Source of the DNA: Shimia sp049116215
GTDB lineage: Bacteria; Pseudomonadota; Alphaproteobacteria; Rhodobacterales; Rhodobacteraceae
Assembly (NCBI RefSeq): GCF_049116215.1
Contig: NZ_JAGDZB010000005.1
Coordinates: 186,001 to 250,000, forward strand
Direction: 5' to 3'
Length of the DNA stretch: 64,000 nt
Part shown: positions 16,775-24,279 of the stretch, in pieces
How the letters are laid out: every line of letters starts with the position of its first letter
Position numbering within the stretch: position 1 is the first letter of the stretch
Notes under the pieces: generated by a model
What the model saw: only the letters and a program-made list of their open reading frames with translations
What the model was told of the DNA's origin: nothing
Database searches by the model: none
Translations under genes and position numbers: made by a program

Positions 16775-18285
16775 ATCTCTTGCGTTGTGGTGAGGCGGAA
16801 GCTGATGGCTTCTGCCAGATGGGGGCGGCGGATTTGGTCCGCGCCCTCCAGATCCGCGATGGTGCGGGCCACGCGCAAAACCCGGTGATAGCCGCGCGCG
16901 GTGAGGCCAAAGCGTTCGGCCACCTGTGAGAGCAAGGCGCGGCCTTCGGTGTCTGGTGTGGCGATTTCTTCCAAAGCTTGGCCGTGGGCATCGGCGTTCA
17001 CGCGGATACCCTCGCGGCCTTTGAACCTTTCCGTTTGTATGGCGCGGGCGTCATCGACGCGCAGGGCAACTTTTTCCGAGGGGTCGCCATCGTTGGGCAG
17101 GTCGAGGTCTCGGAAAGCCACCGGCGGCACTTCGATGCGCAAATCCAGACGATCCATAAGCGGCCCAGACAGGCGACCAAGGTAGTCTTGGCCACAATCG
17201 GGTACGCGGGCGCAGGCTTGGGCAGGGTCATACATGTGGCCGCACCGGCAGGGATTGGCGGCGGCGATCAGCATGAACTTGCAGGGGTAGGTCACGTGGG
17301 CGTTGGCGCGGGCGATCATGACCTGACCGGTTTCAATGGGTTGGCGCAGGGTTTCCAGAACAGGACGGGAGAACTCTGGCATTTCATCCATAAACAACAC
17401 GCCGTTGTGGGCGAGTGAGATTTCGCCGGGCTGGGCGCGGCGGCCGCCGCCCACGATAGCCGCCATGGAGGCAGAGTGATGCGGTTCCCGAAACGGGCGC
17501 GCGCGGGAGATGCCACCTTGCTCCAGAATGCCCGCCACCGAATGGATCATCGAAGTTTCCAGCGCTTCGGCAGGGCTCATTTGGGGCAGGATCGTGGGTA
17601 AACGTGCGGCCAGCATGGATTTGCCGGAGCCGGGGGAGCCGACCATAAACAAATGGTGCCTGCCGGCGGCGGCGATCTCCAACGCCCGTTTGGCGCGTTC
17701 CTGGCCTTTCACGTCACGCAAGTCGAGGGAACTTGTCGCACCTTGCACTTCGCCGGGTTGCGAGGGCGCGAGGGGGGATTGGCCGGTGTAGTGGCGTACA
17801 ACGTCGGCCAAAGTGGCGGCGCCTATCACTTGCGTGGCGGCGACCCAGGCGGCCTCGGGGCTGCTGACTGCGGGGCAGAGCAACATGCGGTCTTCTTCGG
17901 CGGCACTCATGGCCGCGGGCAGAGCGCCAGTGACGCCGACAAGCGAGCCGTCGAGTGACAGCTCGCCCAGGCTAACCGTGCTTTCGGACGCGTCTTCGGG
18001 GATGATGCCAAGCGCGGCGAGCAAGGCTACGGCAATTGGCAAGTCGAAGTGACTGCCTTCTTTGGGCAGGTCGGCAGGTGACAGATTGATGGTGATACGC
18101 TTGGACGGCAAGGCAATGGCCATGGAGGCCAGCGCGGCGCGGATCCGGTCGCGTGCCTCAGAAACAGCCTTGTCGGGCAGCCCAACAATGGCAAAGGCGG
18201 GCAGACCCGGCGCAAGGGCGCATTGCACCTCAACCTGATGTGCTTCAACGCCTTCAAACGCCACGGTGTAGGCCCGTGCGACCAT
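16771..18285 (-). CDS. comM: YifB/ComM family Mg chelatase-like AAA ATPase
   Basis: A 504-residue protein with an N-terminal Lon-like ChlI domain (from about residue 20), Walker A GSPGSGKS (216-223), Walker B LFMDEMPEF and the C-terminal Mg_chelatase_C domain (about 395-495). ComM in Vibrio and Haemophilus is a hexameric helicase that promotes branch migration during natural transformation. The same role is likely here, and in roseobacters competence and gene-transfer-agent genes are under CtrA control. A CtrA-like site lies about 60-75 bp upstream. A cluster of cysteines (CGHMYDPAQACARVPDC near residue 345) may bind zinc. Confidence 0.93.
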   Translation of the reverse strand: MVARAYTVAFEGVEAHQVEVQCALAPGLPAFAIVGLPDKAVSEARDRIRAALASMAIALPSKRITINLSPADLPKEGSHFDLPIAVALLAALGIIPEDASESTVSLGELSLDGSLVGVTGALPAAMSAAEEDRMLLCPAVSSPEAAWVAATQVIGAATLADVVRHYTGQSPLAPSQPGEVQGATSSLDLRDVKGQERAKRALEIAAAGRHHLFMVGSPGSGKSMLAARLPTILPQMSPAEALETSMIHSVAGILEQGGISRARPFREPHHSASMAAIVGGGRRAQPGEISLAHNGVLFMDEMPEFSRPVLETLRQPIETGQVMIARANAHVTYPCKFMLIAAANPCRCGHMYDPAQACARVPDCGQDYLGRLSGPLMDRLDLRIEVPPVAFRDLDLPNDGDPSEKVALRVDDARAIQTERFKGREGIRVNADAHGQALEEIATPDTEGRALLSQVAERFGLTARGYHRVLRVARTIADLEGADQIRRPHLAEAISFRLTTTQEI

Positions 18286-18343
18286 GACAAAACCCCCGCC
18301 ACCAAATACTTAACAATCGTTAATTATTGGTAGCGAAGGATGG

Positions 18344-18358
18344 TTAGCGAATAGTTAA
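18344..18358 (-). promoter_or_regulatory. CtrA-like site upstream of comM
   Basis: TTAG-N7-TTAA matches 7 of 8 fixed bases of the CtrA consensus. It lies 59-73 bp upstream of the comM start in a 78-bp AT-rich gap. A second symmetrical element, TTAAC-N4-GTTAA, is at 18310-18323. A promoter for comM must lie in this gap or in the GST gene upstream. Confidence 0.35.
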
Positions 18359-18363
18359 TGCGC

Positions 18364-19230
18364 CTATTGCAGGGCCATAAAGGCGGGCCAGGCCTCAGGA
18401 TCCGCCACGGTTTTATCGCGGCAGAAAGCGTTGCACATGCCAAAGGTGCGCCCGTTGAGTTCCATCAGATGGGTCACGGGTTTCTTGGAGTAAGGGCAGG
18501 CGGCGTTCTCGGGTTTCCCTGTTTCCACAGCTTTTGCGTTCAGTGGTTTTGGGCCTGGCCAAGGGCGGGTTGGGTAGTCTTTGGCGTACCACGGCAAGGT
18601 TTCGCCCCGCACAAGCCCCATGGCGCGCCAGCGACGGAAGGCTGGGTCAGTGAGGTGGGCGTCCACATAGGCCTTGGCCACGTCGCCAACGGGCAGGTTG
18701 TAGCCCGCAATGCGGGCAACAACGGGCGCGTAGAAAGCATCTGCGATGCTGTAGGATCCACACAGCCAGGGGCCATCCGCGCCGTAGGTGGAGCGGGCGT
18801 GTTCCCAAATGGTTTCAAGGCGTTGAATGTCTTTTAGGAGGTCCTCTGACGGGCTGCTGTCCGCATAAGACTGGCGCAGGTTCATTGGGCAATCGTTGCG
18901 CAGGGTGAAGAAGCCGGAGTGCATTTCGGCAGCCAGATTGCGTGCGGTGGCGCGCGCGCCGGGATCGGTTGGCCACAGACCCGCGTCTGGATGGCGGGTG
19001 GCGAGTTCCTCAGCTATGGCGAGGCTGTCAGAAAGGATTGCGCCTTCTGGGGTCACCAATGCGGGCACGGTCCGCGCCGGGGCGATCTTTGAGAGTTGTT
19101 CGGCCACTGATTGGTCGGAGAAGTCGACCAGTGTAAGATTGCGGCCGATGCCGAATTTTTCAAACAGAAGCCAGCCGCGCAGCGACCAGGAGGAATAGGC
19201 GTAATCGCCAAGATATAAATCATAGGTCAT
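18364..19230 (-). CDS. Glutathione S-transferase with C-terminal Cys-rich (YHS-like) tail
   Basis: A 288-residue protein. Residues 1-80 form a thioredoxin-like GST_N domain (YSSWSLRGWLLFEKFG, then the cis-Pro segment RTVPALVTPEG and SDSLAIAEEL). A helical GST_C domain follows to about residue 205. The final 45 residues are not part of GSTs: Cys245-x20-Cys266-x3-Cys270 in CPYSKKPV and GMCNAFC, then DPEAWPAF. This resembles a YHS/TRASH metal-binding module. I chose the ATG at 19230 because MTYDLYLGDYAYSSWS is the usual GST start; an in-frame GTG at 19260 would add ten residues. The substrate and bound metal are unknown. Confidence 0.8.
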   Translation of the reverse strand: MTYDLYLGDYAYSSWSLRGWLLFEKFGIGRNLTLVDFSDQSVAEQLSKIAPARTVPALVTPEGAILSDSLAIAEELATRHPDAGLWPTDPGARATARNLAAEMHSGFFTLRNDCPMNLRQSYADSSPSEDLLKDIQRLETIWEHARSTYGADGPWLCGSYSIADAFYAPVVARIAGYNLPVGDVAKAYVDAHLTDPAFRRWRAMGLVRGETLPWYAKDYPTRPWPGPKPLNAKAVETGKPENAACPYSKKPVTHLMELNGRTFGMCNAFCRDKTVADPEAWPAFMALQ

Positions 19231-19287
19231 GCCACAAGGTAGCATGGAAACATGCATCACAAAATTAAAACATTTTGACGAAATCCA

Positions 19288-19866
19288 TCACGGAATGTGA
19301 TTGATTGGGTCGGTGATCCAGCCGTCTTTGGTGATTTTGATCGAGGTGACCGAGAGGTTGTCGATGCGATGGGCAAAGGCCTCGTCCGCAGTGAGACGCT
19401 CGGCGCGTTGGATTTGCGTCAGGATCACGCCAAAGTGCACAACCACAATCAGTTTGGCACCTTGGTGTGCGGTAATCAAGCGATCAATCGCTCCGTCGAC
19501 ACGGGTGGTGACCTCGTTCCAGCTTTCGCCATTGGGCGGGCGGACATCGCCGGGGGTTTCCCAGTAGGCGCGGATGCGATCTGGATCGTTGGCTTCGATT
19601 TCTGCAAAAGTCTTGAGTTCCCAGTCGCCAAAGTGGATTTCGCGCAAGGTCGGATCATGCGGCAACCGATGCCGGTCGCGTTGGATGGCGTCGGCGGTGG
19701 TAACGCAGCGTTGCAGGTCCGAGCTGATCACGATGCCGTCAGAGGGCAGGTGGTCCGCAAGGCGGGCGATTTGTGCAGTGTCGGAGAGATCGGCGGGTAG
19801 ATCTGACCAGCCCACCATGGTTTTGGCATGGGTTGGGCCGTGGCGGACCAGATGCAATTCGGTCAT
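19288..19866 (-). CDS. Histidine phosphatase family protein (possible alpha-ribazole phosphatase)
   Basis: A 192-residue histidine phosphatase with the LVRHGPTH motif (catalytic His9), a Glu-containing GDWELKTFAEIE region (near residue 78) and the second histidine in VVVHFGVI. It overlaps cobU by 4 bp (19863-19866). CobU makes GDP-cobinamide and CobC-type phosphatases remove the last phosphate from cobalamin 5'-phosphate, so a role in cobalamin assembly is likely. This rests on context; the sequence alone only gives the superfamily. Confidence 0.85.
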   Translation of the reverse strand: MTELHLVRHGPTHAKTMVGWSDLPADLSDTAQIARLADHLPSDGIVISSDLQRCVTTADAIQRDRHRLPHDPTLREIHFGDWELKTFAEIEANDPDRIRAYWETPGDVRPPNGESWNEVTTRVDGAIDRLITAHQGAKLIVVVHFGVILTQIQRAERLTADEAFAHRIDNLSVTSIKITKDGWITDPINHIP

Positions 19867-20384
19867 GGCAGATCTCCTTTTAACACCATCGGCAATCCGG
19901 CCACGACAAGCACCGCCAATTCCGCTTGTTTGGCAATGGCTTGGTTCAGAGCGCCTTGGGCATCGCGGAACCGGCGGGCGAGGGCGTTTTCCGGCACAAC
20001 GTCGAGGCCAACCTCGTTGGAAACAACCACTACATGGGCGGGGCAGGCGTTTAATGCGTCACGCAGTTTGGCTTGCTCGGCTGCAAGGTTAGTCTCCGCA
20101 AGCATATGATTGGACAGCCACATTGTGGCGCAGTCCAAAAGGACAATTGCGTCTGCAGGCAGGTCGCGCAGGGTGTCGGCTGTGTTGAGTGGCGCCTCAA
20201 TCGTGCGCCAGTCCGGGCCACGCTGTACGAGATGTTTCTGCACCTTTTGGCGCATTTCGTCGTCAAAGGTCTGTGCGGTAGCGATGTAAATGCGTGGCTG
20301 TGGCGCCGCCATAACCAAAGACTCAGCAAATGCTGACTTGCCAGAACTGGCACCACCTAAAATCAGGCTCAGTTTTGGGAGCAT
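19863..20384 (-). CDS. cobU: Adenosylcobinamide kinase / guanylyltransferase
   Basis: Phosphorylates adenosylcobinamide and transfers GMP to it, in the lower-ligand assembly of vitamin B12. The 173-residue protein begins with the P-loop GGASSGKS (10-17). It has the family strings YIATAQTFDDEMRQKVQKH (near 33) with the guanylylated-His region, DCATMWLSNHM and VSNEVGLDVVPENALARRFRD. It is coupled by a 4-bp overlap to the downstream phosphatase. I see no B12 riboswitch in the 122-bp gap upstream. Confidence 0.95.
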   Translation of the reverse strand: MLPKLSLILGGASSGKSAFAESLVMAAPQPRIYIATAQTFDDEMRQKVQKHLVQRGPDWRTIEAPLNTADTLRDLPADAIVLLDCATMWLSNHMLAETNLAAEQAKLRDALNACPAHVVVVSNEVGLDVVPENALARRFRDAQGALNQAIAKQAELAVLVVAGLPMVLKGDLP

Positions 20385-20402
20385 GGGTTCATCCTTCGCT
20401 TA

Positions 20403-20510
20403 TTGACCGGCACCCTGCGTCATTCGCTTTTGCTGGGCAAGCTGGAAAGCGGCATGCGACATGAGGTGGGCTTGCATCTGGATGCGGTGCGCGGTTTTGT
20501 GGCGCCATGA
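20403..20510 (+). other. Short coding-like open frame ending on the chaN start codon
   Basis: From a TTG at 20403 the frame is open for 35 codons and ends in a TGA that overlaps the chaN ATG as ATGA, the layout of a translationally coupled upstream gene. The predicted peptide contains RHSLLLGKLESGMRHEV and ends in GFVAP. It could be a small protein, the last piece of a gene replaced by cobU on the other strand, or chance. No good ribosome binding site is visible, and I do not recognise the sequence. Confidence 0.22.
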
Positions 20511-21298
20511 AAATGATTTTTGCCCCTCTGGCCGCCGCCCTTTTTGCCGGTTCTGTTGCCGCACAATCGGTGCCCTATGATGTGTTCCGCGACGCGGATG
20601 TGGTTTTCCTTGGAGAAATCCACGACAATCCAGTCCATCATGACAATCAAACCCAGGCTTTGCTGGCGATCGGACCAAAGGCGGTTGTGTTTGAGATGTT
20701 GGTGCCGGAACAGGCTGCGCAGGTGACCCCTGAGTTGTTGGATGATCAACATGCACTGGAAGCGGCGCTGGGCTGGGCGGAGAGTGGCTGGCCGGATTTT
20801 TCGATGTACTATCCCATATTTGCTGTGCTTGGAGACGCCAGAGTATTCGGGGCGCAGGTGCCGCGAGAGGCCGCAGGGATAGCGTTCAAGGGGGGCGATA
20901 TGAGTGCTGTTCTTGAAGGGGCAGGCGCGGATTTTGGCCTGACGTTGCCTCTGCCGAAAGACCAACAGGAAGAACGCGAGGCGCTGCAACTGGCGGCACA
21001 TTGCGATGCGCTACCAGAGGAAATGTTGCCCGGCATGGTCATGGCGCAGCGATTGCGTGATGCGCGGCTGGCACAAGCAGTGACCGAGGCGCTGGCGGAA
21101 ACCGGTGGACCGGTGGCCGTGATCACCGGCAATGGACATGCCCGGACAGACTGGGGCGCACCGGTGCTTTTGCCCAAAGAGGTGTCTTCGATGTCTTTGG
21201 GGCAGTTCGAGAATAAGCCCGATGGGGAGCAGCCCTATGATCTCTGGGTCGTGACCGAGGCGGCAGAGCGGGAAGATCCGTGTGACGCCTTCAAATAA
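20507..21298 (+). CDS. ChaN family exported haem-binding-like protein
   Basis: A 263-residue protein with a signal peptide (cleavage likely after AGSVAA near residue 19). The ChaN/DUF399 signatures are present: VVFLGEIHDNPVHHDNQ (from about residue 28), AVVFEMLVPEQ, and VITGNGHAR near residue 210. Campylobacter ChaR/ChaN binds haem as a dimer; whether this one does is unknown. It lacks a lipobox, unlike lipoprotein members. It is divergent from cobU with a 122-bp gap and ends 66 bp before coaBC. Confidence 0.87.
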   Translation: MKMIFAPLAAALFAGSVAAQSVPYDVFRDADVVFLGEIHDNPVHHDNQTQALLAIGPKAVVFEMLVPEQAAQVTPELLDDQHALEAALGWAESGWPDFSMYYPIFAVLGDARVFGAQVPREAAGIAFKGGDMSAVLEGAGADFGLTLPLPKDQQEEREALQLAAHCDALPEEMLPGMVMAQRLRDARLAQAVTEALAETGGPVAVITGNGHARTDWGAPVLLPKEVSSMSLGQFENKPDGEQPYDLWVVTEAAEREDPCDAFK

Positions 21299-21364
21299 GC
21301 ATGCTTGCTCCTTTGGTCCATGCGGCCTAGATTTGGGCACCCAAGCGCGAAAGAGCTCTGCTAA

Positions 21365-22561
21365 ATGCTGACAGACAAACGAATTCTCCTGATCATTGCC
21401 GGTGGAATCGCGGCCTATAAATCCTTGGAGTTGATCCGGCGGTTGCGCGAGCGTGGCGCCTGGGTGACGCCAGTGCTGACGCGCGCGGCGGAAGAGTTTG
21501 TGACACCTTTGTCGGTATCGTCATTGGCGGGCGAGAAGGTCTACCGCGATCTGTTTGACCTGACTGATGAGGCAGAGATGGGGCATATCCAATTGTCACG
21601 CTCTGCGGATTTGATCGTGGTCGCACCGGGCACCGCTGATTTGATGGCGAAGATGGCCAACGGCATGGCAAATGATATGGCGTCAACGCTGTTGTTGGCG
21701 ACGGACACGCCGGTTTTGGTGGCACCTGCGATGAATGTTCGGATGTGGGATCATCCGGCAACGCAGCGCAATCTGGCGCAGTTGAAGACGGATGGCATCG
21801 AGTTTGTTGGCCCCAATGAAGGTGACATGGCCTGTGGTGAATTTGGGCCGGGGCGGATGTCTGAGCCGATGGAAATTGTTCAGGCGATTCAAGGCGCTCT
21901 GTCAGAAGGGCCGTTGCAGGGGAAGCGGGTATTGGTGACCTCTGGGCCTACACATGAGCCAATTGATCCGGTGCGGTATATCGCAAACCGCTCGTCGGGG
22001 GCGCAGGGAACTGCAATTGCCAATGCTCTGGTGAAACTCGGCGCGAAGGTGGTGTTTGTCACTGGACCGGCGGATGCGGCTCGCCCGGATGGTGTGCATT
22101 TGGTCGAGGTACAGACGGCGGCGGAAATGATGGAGGCGGTACGGGGATGCCTGCCTGTAGACGCGGCGATTTTCTGTGCGGCGGTGGCGGACTGGCGGGT
22201 GGCAAGCGCCTCTGACAGAAAAATAAAAAAGACCAAAGGTGGATTGCCCACTCTGGAGTTTGCTGAAAACCCAGACATTCTGGCCACGGTGAGCCAGATG
22301 GACGCGGGGCGTCCTGGGCTGGTGGTAGGCTTTGCTGCCGAAACCGATGATGTGATCGACAATGCCACTGCAAAACGTATCCGGAAGGGATGCGACTGGA
22401 TTGTGGCCAACGACGTGAGCCCGGCGACGGGGATTATGGGCGGCAGTGAAAATGCTGTGACCTTGATTTCGGACGCAGGATCAGAGGCTTGGCCGCGCAT
22501 GGGCAAGGGAGAGGTGGCCGAGAAACTGGCGGCGCGTGTGGCGGAGACGCTGGTAAAGTGA
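21365..22561 (+). CDS. coaBC: Bifunctional phosphopantothenoylcysteine decarboxylase / phosphopantothenate-cysteine ligase
   Basis: Catalyses two successive steps of coenzyme A synthesis. The 398-residue protein has an N-terminal FMN-dependent CoaC domain (GGIAAYKSLELIRRLRERG from about residue 13; catalytic His in GHIQLSRSADL; MNVRMWDHPATQRNL; Cys in GDMACGEFGPGRM). The C-terminal CoaB domain contains LVTSGPTHEPIDPVRYI, SSGAQGTAIANALV and the Lys cluster DRKIKKTKGG. It is followed by dut after 40 bp that carry a short repeated element, a frequent coaBC-dut pairing in bacteria. Confidence 0.97.
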   Translation: MLTDKRILLIIAGGIAAYKSLELIRRLRERGAWVTPVLTRAAEEFVTPLSVSSLAGEKVYRDLFDLTDEAEMGHIQLSRSADLIVVAPGTADLMAKMANGMANDMASTLLLATDTPVLVAPAMNVRMWDHPATQRNLAQLKTDGIEFVGPNEGDMACGEFGPGRMSEPMEIVQAIQGALSEGPLQGKRVLVTSGPTHEPIDPVRYIANRSSGAQGTAIANALVKLGAKVVFVTGPADAARPDGVHLVEVQTAAEMMEAVRGCLPVDAAIFCAAVADWRVASASDRKIKKTKGGLPTLEFAENPDILATVSQMDAGRPGLVVGFAAETDDVIDNATAKRIRKGCDWIVANDVSPATGIMGGSENAVTLISDAGSEAWPRMGKGEVAEKLAARVAETLVK

Positions 22562-22571
22562 CGCGCGGCCT

Positions 22572-22599
22572 CCGGCGGGGATATTTGGGGACAGTGAAG
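22572..22599 (+). repeat. Short intergenic repeat, copy 1 (GGGATATTTGG core)
   Basis: Core GGGATATTTGG followed by GGACAGTGAAG, in the gap between coaBC and dut. A second copy with the same core and GCGACTGTGAAAG lies at about 35469-35494 on the other strand; about 18 of 21 core positions agree. Both sit immediately after a gene end. Function unknown. Confidence 0.5.
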
Positions 22600-22601
22600 A
22601 C

Positions 22602-23069
22602 ATGACGGTGGTGCCTATTAAGCTGAGATGGCTGGAGGAGGCGGATAGCGAGATTGCGCTGCCGTCTTATGAAACGGCGGGCGCTGCCGGGGCGGATGTG
22701 CGGGCAAATTTCCCGCCGGATCAAAGAGATGGCGTGACATTGGCACCAGGCGGACGGGTGTTGGTGCCAACTGGGCTGGCGCTGGAAATTCCGCAAGGCT
22801 ATGAGGTGCAGATGCGGCCACGGTCTGGACTGGCGCTGAAGCATGGGATCACTTTGCCCAATAGCCCCGGTACAATTGACAGCGATTACCGGGGGCCGCT
22901 TGGGGTGATTGTTCTGAATGCCGGGCAGGAGCCTTTCGAGATCAGCCACGGAATGCGCATCGCGCAGATGGTGGTGGCCCCAGTTGTGCAAGCAGAGTTT
23001 CAATTGGATCAAGAGCTTAACGAAACCAGTCGCGGGGCAGGCGGGTTTGGTTCGACGGGAGTTGGCTAA
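22602..23069 (+). CDS. dut: dUTP diphosphatase
   Basis: Hydrolyses dUTP to dUMP, keeping uracil out of DNA and feeding thymidylate synthesis. The 155-residue trimeric-type dUTPase has its five motifs: AGAADVRA-like AGAAGADVRA (near residue 27), PRSGLALKHGI (near 69), NSPGTIDSDYRGPLGVIVLN with the catalytic Asp, the RIAQMVVAP segment, and the C-terminal P-loop-like GAGGFGSTG. It is joined to the next gene by TAATG. Confidence 0.96.
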   Translation: MTVVPIKLRWLEEADSEIALPSYETAGAAGADVRANFPPDQRDGVTLAPGGRVLVPTGLALEIPQGYEVQMRPRSGLALKHGITLPNSPGTIDSDYRGPLGVIVLNAGQEPFEISHGMRIAQMVVAPVVQAEFQLDQELNETSRGAGGFGSTGVG

Positions 23070-24124
23070 TGCTTCTGGTGTTGGTGATGGCCGCGGGGCT
23101 GTGGGGTATTGGTATGGTCATGGGCGCGCCAAAATCGGCGCGGTGGACCATGATCGGGCTGTTGTATCTGGCTGTTGTGGGTGTGCAGGCGGTGTTCCCG
23201 CCGGAGCATCAATTCGTGATCGCGACCGGTAGTAGTCTGGCGATGTGGTTGATGATTGGCGGTGCGGTAGCAGTGGTTCTGGTCTATTCCAGCATGCTGC
23301 AAAAACTGCGCCAGAAGGCGGATGCCAAGGCCGGGGGTGAGGCGCAGGAAAGTGCCGCGCAGGAACTGTTTTCCGAGACCGAATTGAACCGCTATGCGCG
23401 CCATATTGTGCTGCGCGAGTTGGGCGGGTTGGGGCAGAAAAAACTCAAAGATGCCAAAGTGTTGGTAGTGGGTGCTGGCGGGCTTGGGTCTCCTGTTCTG
23501 CTTTATCTTGCTGCGGCTGGTGTGGGGCGTATTGGGGTGGTGGATGACGATGTTGTCGACAACTCCAATTTGCAGCGTCAGGTGATCCACAAAGATGAGG
23601 CGATTGGCACGCCGAAGGTGTTGTCGGCGGCTGAGGCGATGACGGCGCAGAACCCGTTTGTGACGGTTGTGCCGTATCCGCGTCGATTGACCGAAGAGGA
23701 TGCGGCGGAGATCATTGGCGAATATGATCTGGTGCTGGATGGGACAGATAATTTTGACACGCGGTATCTGGTGAATGAAGTCTGCGTGGCGCAGGGCAAA
23801 CCGTTGATTTCAGGGGCGCTGTCGCAATGGGAAGGGCAGCTGAGTGTATTTGACACGGCCAGCGGAACCCCCTGTTATCAGTGCATTTTCCCCGAGGCGC
23901 CTGCGCCGGGTATGGCGCCGAGCTGTTCTGAAGCTGGGGTGGTTGGCCCGCTCCCGGGCGTTGTCGGCACGATGATGGCGGCGGAGGCAGTGAAGGTGAT
24001 TACTGGCGCCGGGGCGGCGTTGCGCGGCGAGATGATGATCTATGACGCGCTGTGGGGAGAGACCCGCAAGATTGGGTTAAAACCGCGCGCGGATTGTCCG
24101 GCGTGTGGTGGCAAAAACGGCTGA
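23069..24124 (+). CDS. Membrane-anchored MoeB/ThiF-like adenylyltransferase
   Basis: A 351-residue protein in two parts. Residues 1-78 contain three hydrophobic helices (about 1-19, 25-43, 54-75). Residues 100-351 form an E1-like domain that adenylates the C-terminus of small sulfur-carrier proteins (MoaD or ThiS): ELNRYARHIVLRELGGLGQKKL, the nucleotide loop GAGGLGSP (135-142), DDDVVDNSNLQRQ, DGTDNFDTRYLVN and zinc-binding CYQC with a terminal CPAC. MoeB/ThiF proteins are normally soluble, so the membrane segment is the odd part. It overlaps the dut stop as TAATG. It probably serves molybdopterin or thiamine sulfur transfer; which one is undecided. Confidence 0.88.
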   Translation: MLLVLVMAAGLWGIGMVMGAPKSARWTMIGLLYLAVVGVQAVFPPEHQFVIATGSSLAMWLMIGGAVAVVLVYSSMLQKLRQKADAKAGGEAQESAAQELFSETELNRYARHIVLRELGGLGQKKLKDAKVLVVGAGGLGSPVLLYLAAAGVGRIGVVDDDVVDNSNLQRQVIHKDEAIGTPKVLSAAEAMTAQNPFVTVVPYPRRLTEEDAAEIIGEYDLVLDGTDNFDTRYLVNEVCVAQGKPLISGALSQWEGQLSVFDTASGTPCYQCIFPEAPAPGMAPSCSEAGVVGPLPGVVGTMMAAEAVKVITGAGAALRGEMMIYDALWGETRKIGLKPRADCPACGGKNG

Positions 24125-24279
24125 TTTTCACATCGGTATTGCGTCGGTATCACGACTGTTTTGCGACTGTGGCGATTAGTACACATGAACGTCGAGACTG
24201 TGCGGTTGCGCACGGAATGGTGAGGTTGATTGCACCTCCTTTGAGCGCTGCCTAGGGTGGGGCAAAGGAGATTCATCTG

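Noticed and set aside
20385..20506. Cobalamin riboswitch upstream of cobU
   Set aside because: The gap is only 122 bp and I find no B12-box-like conserved core in it.
24125..24279. Repeat array from recurring GACTGT and TCGGTAT strings before the M3 peptidase
   Set aside because: The strings are short, irregularly spaced and do not form a unit; chance similarity is enough.
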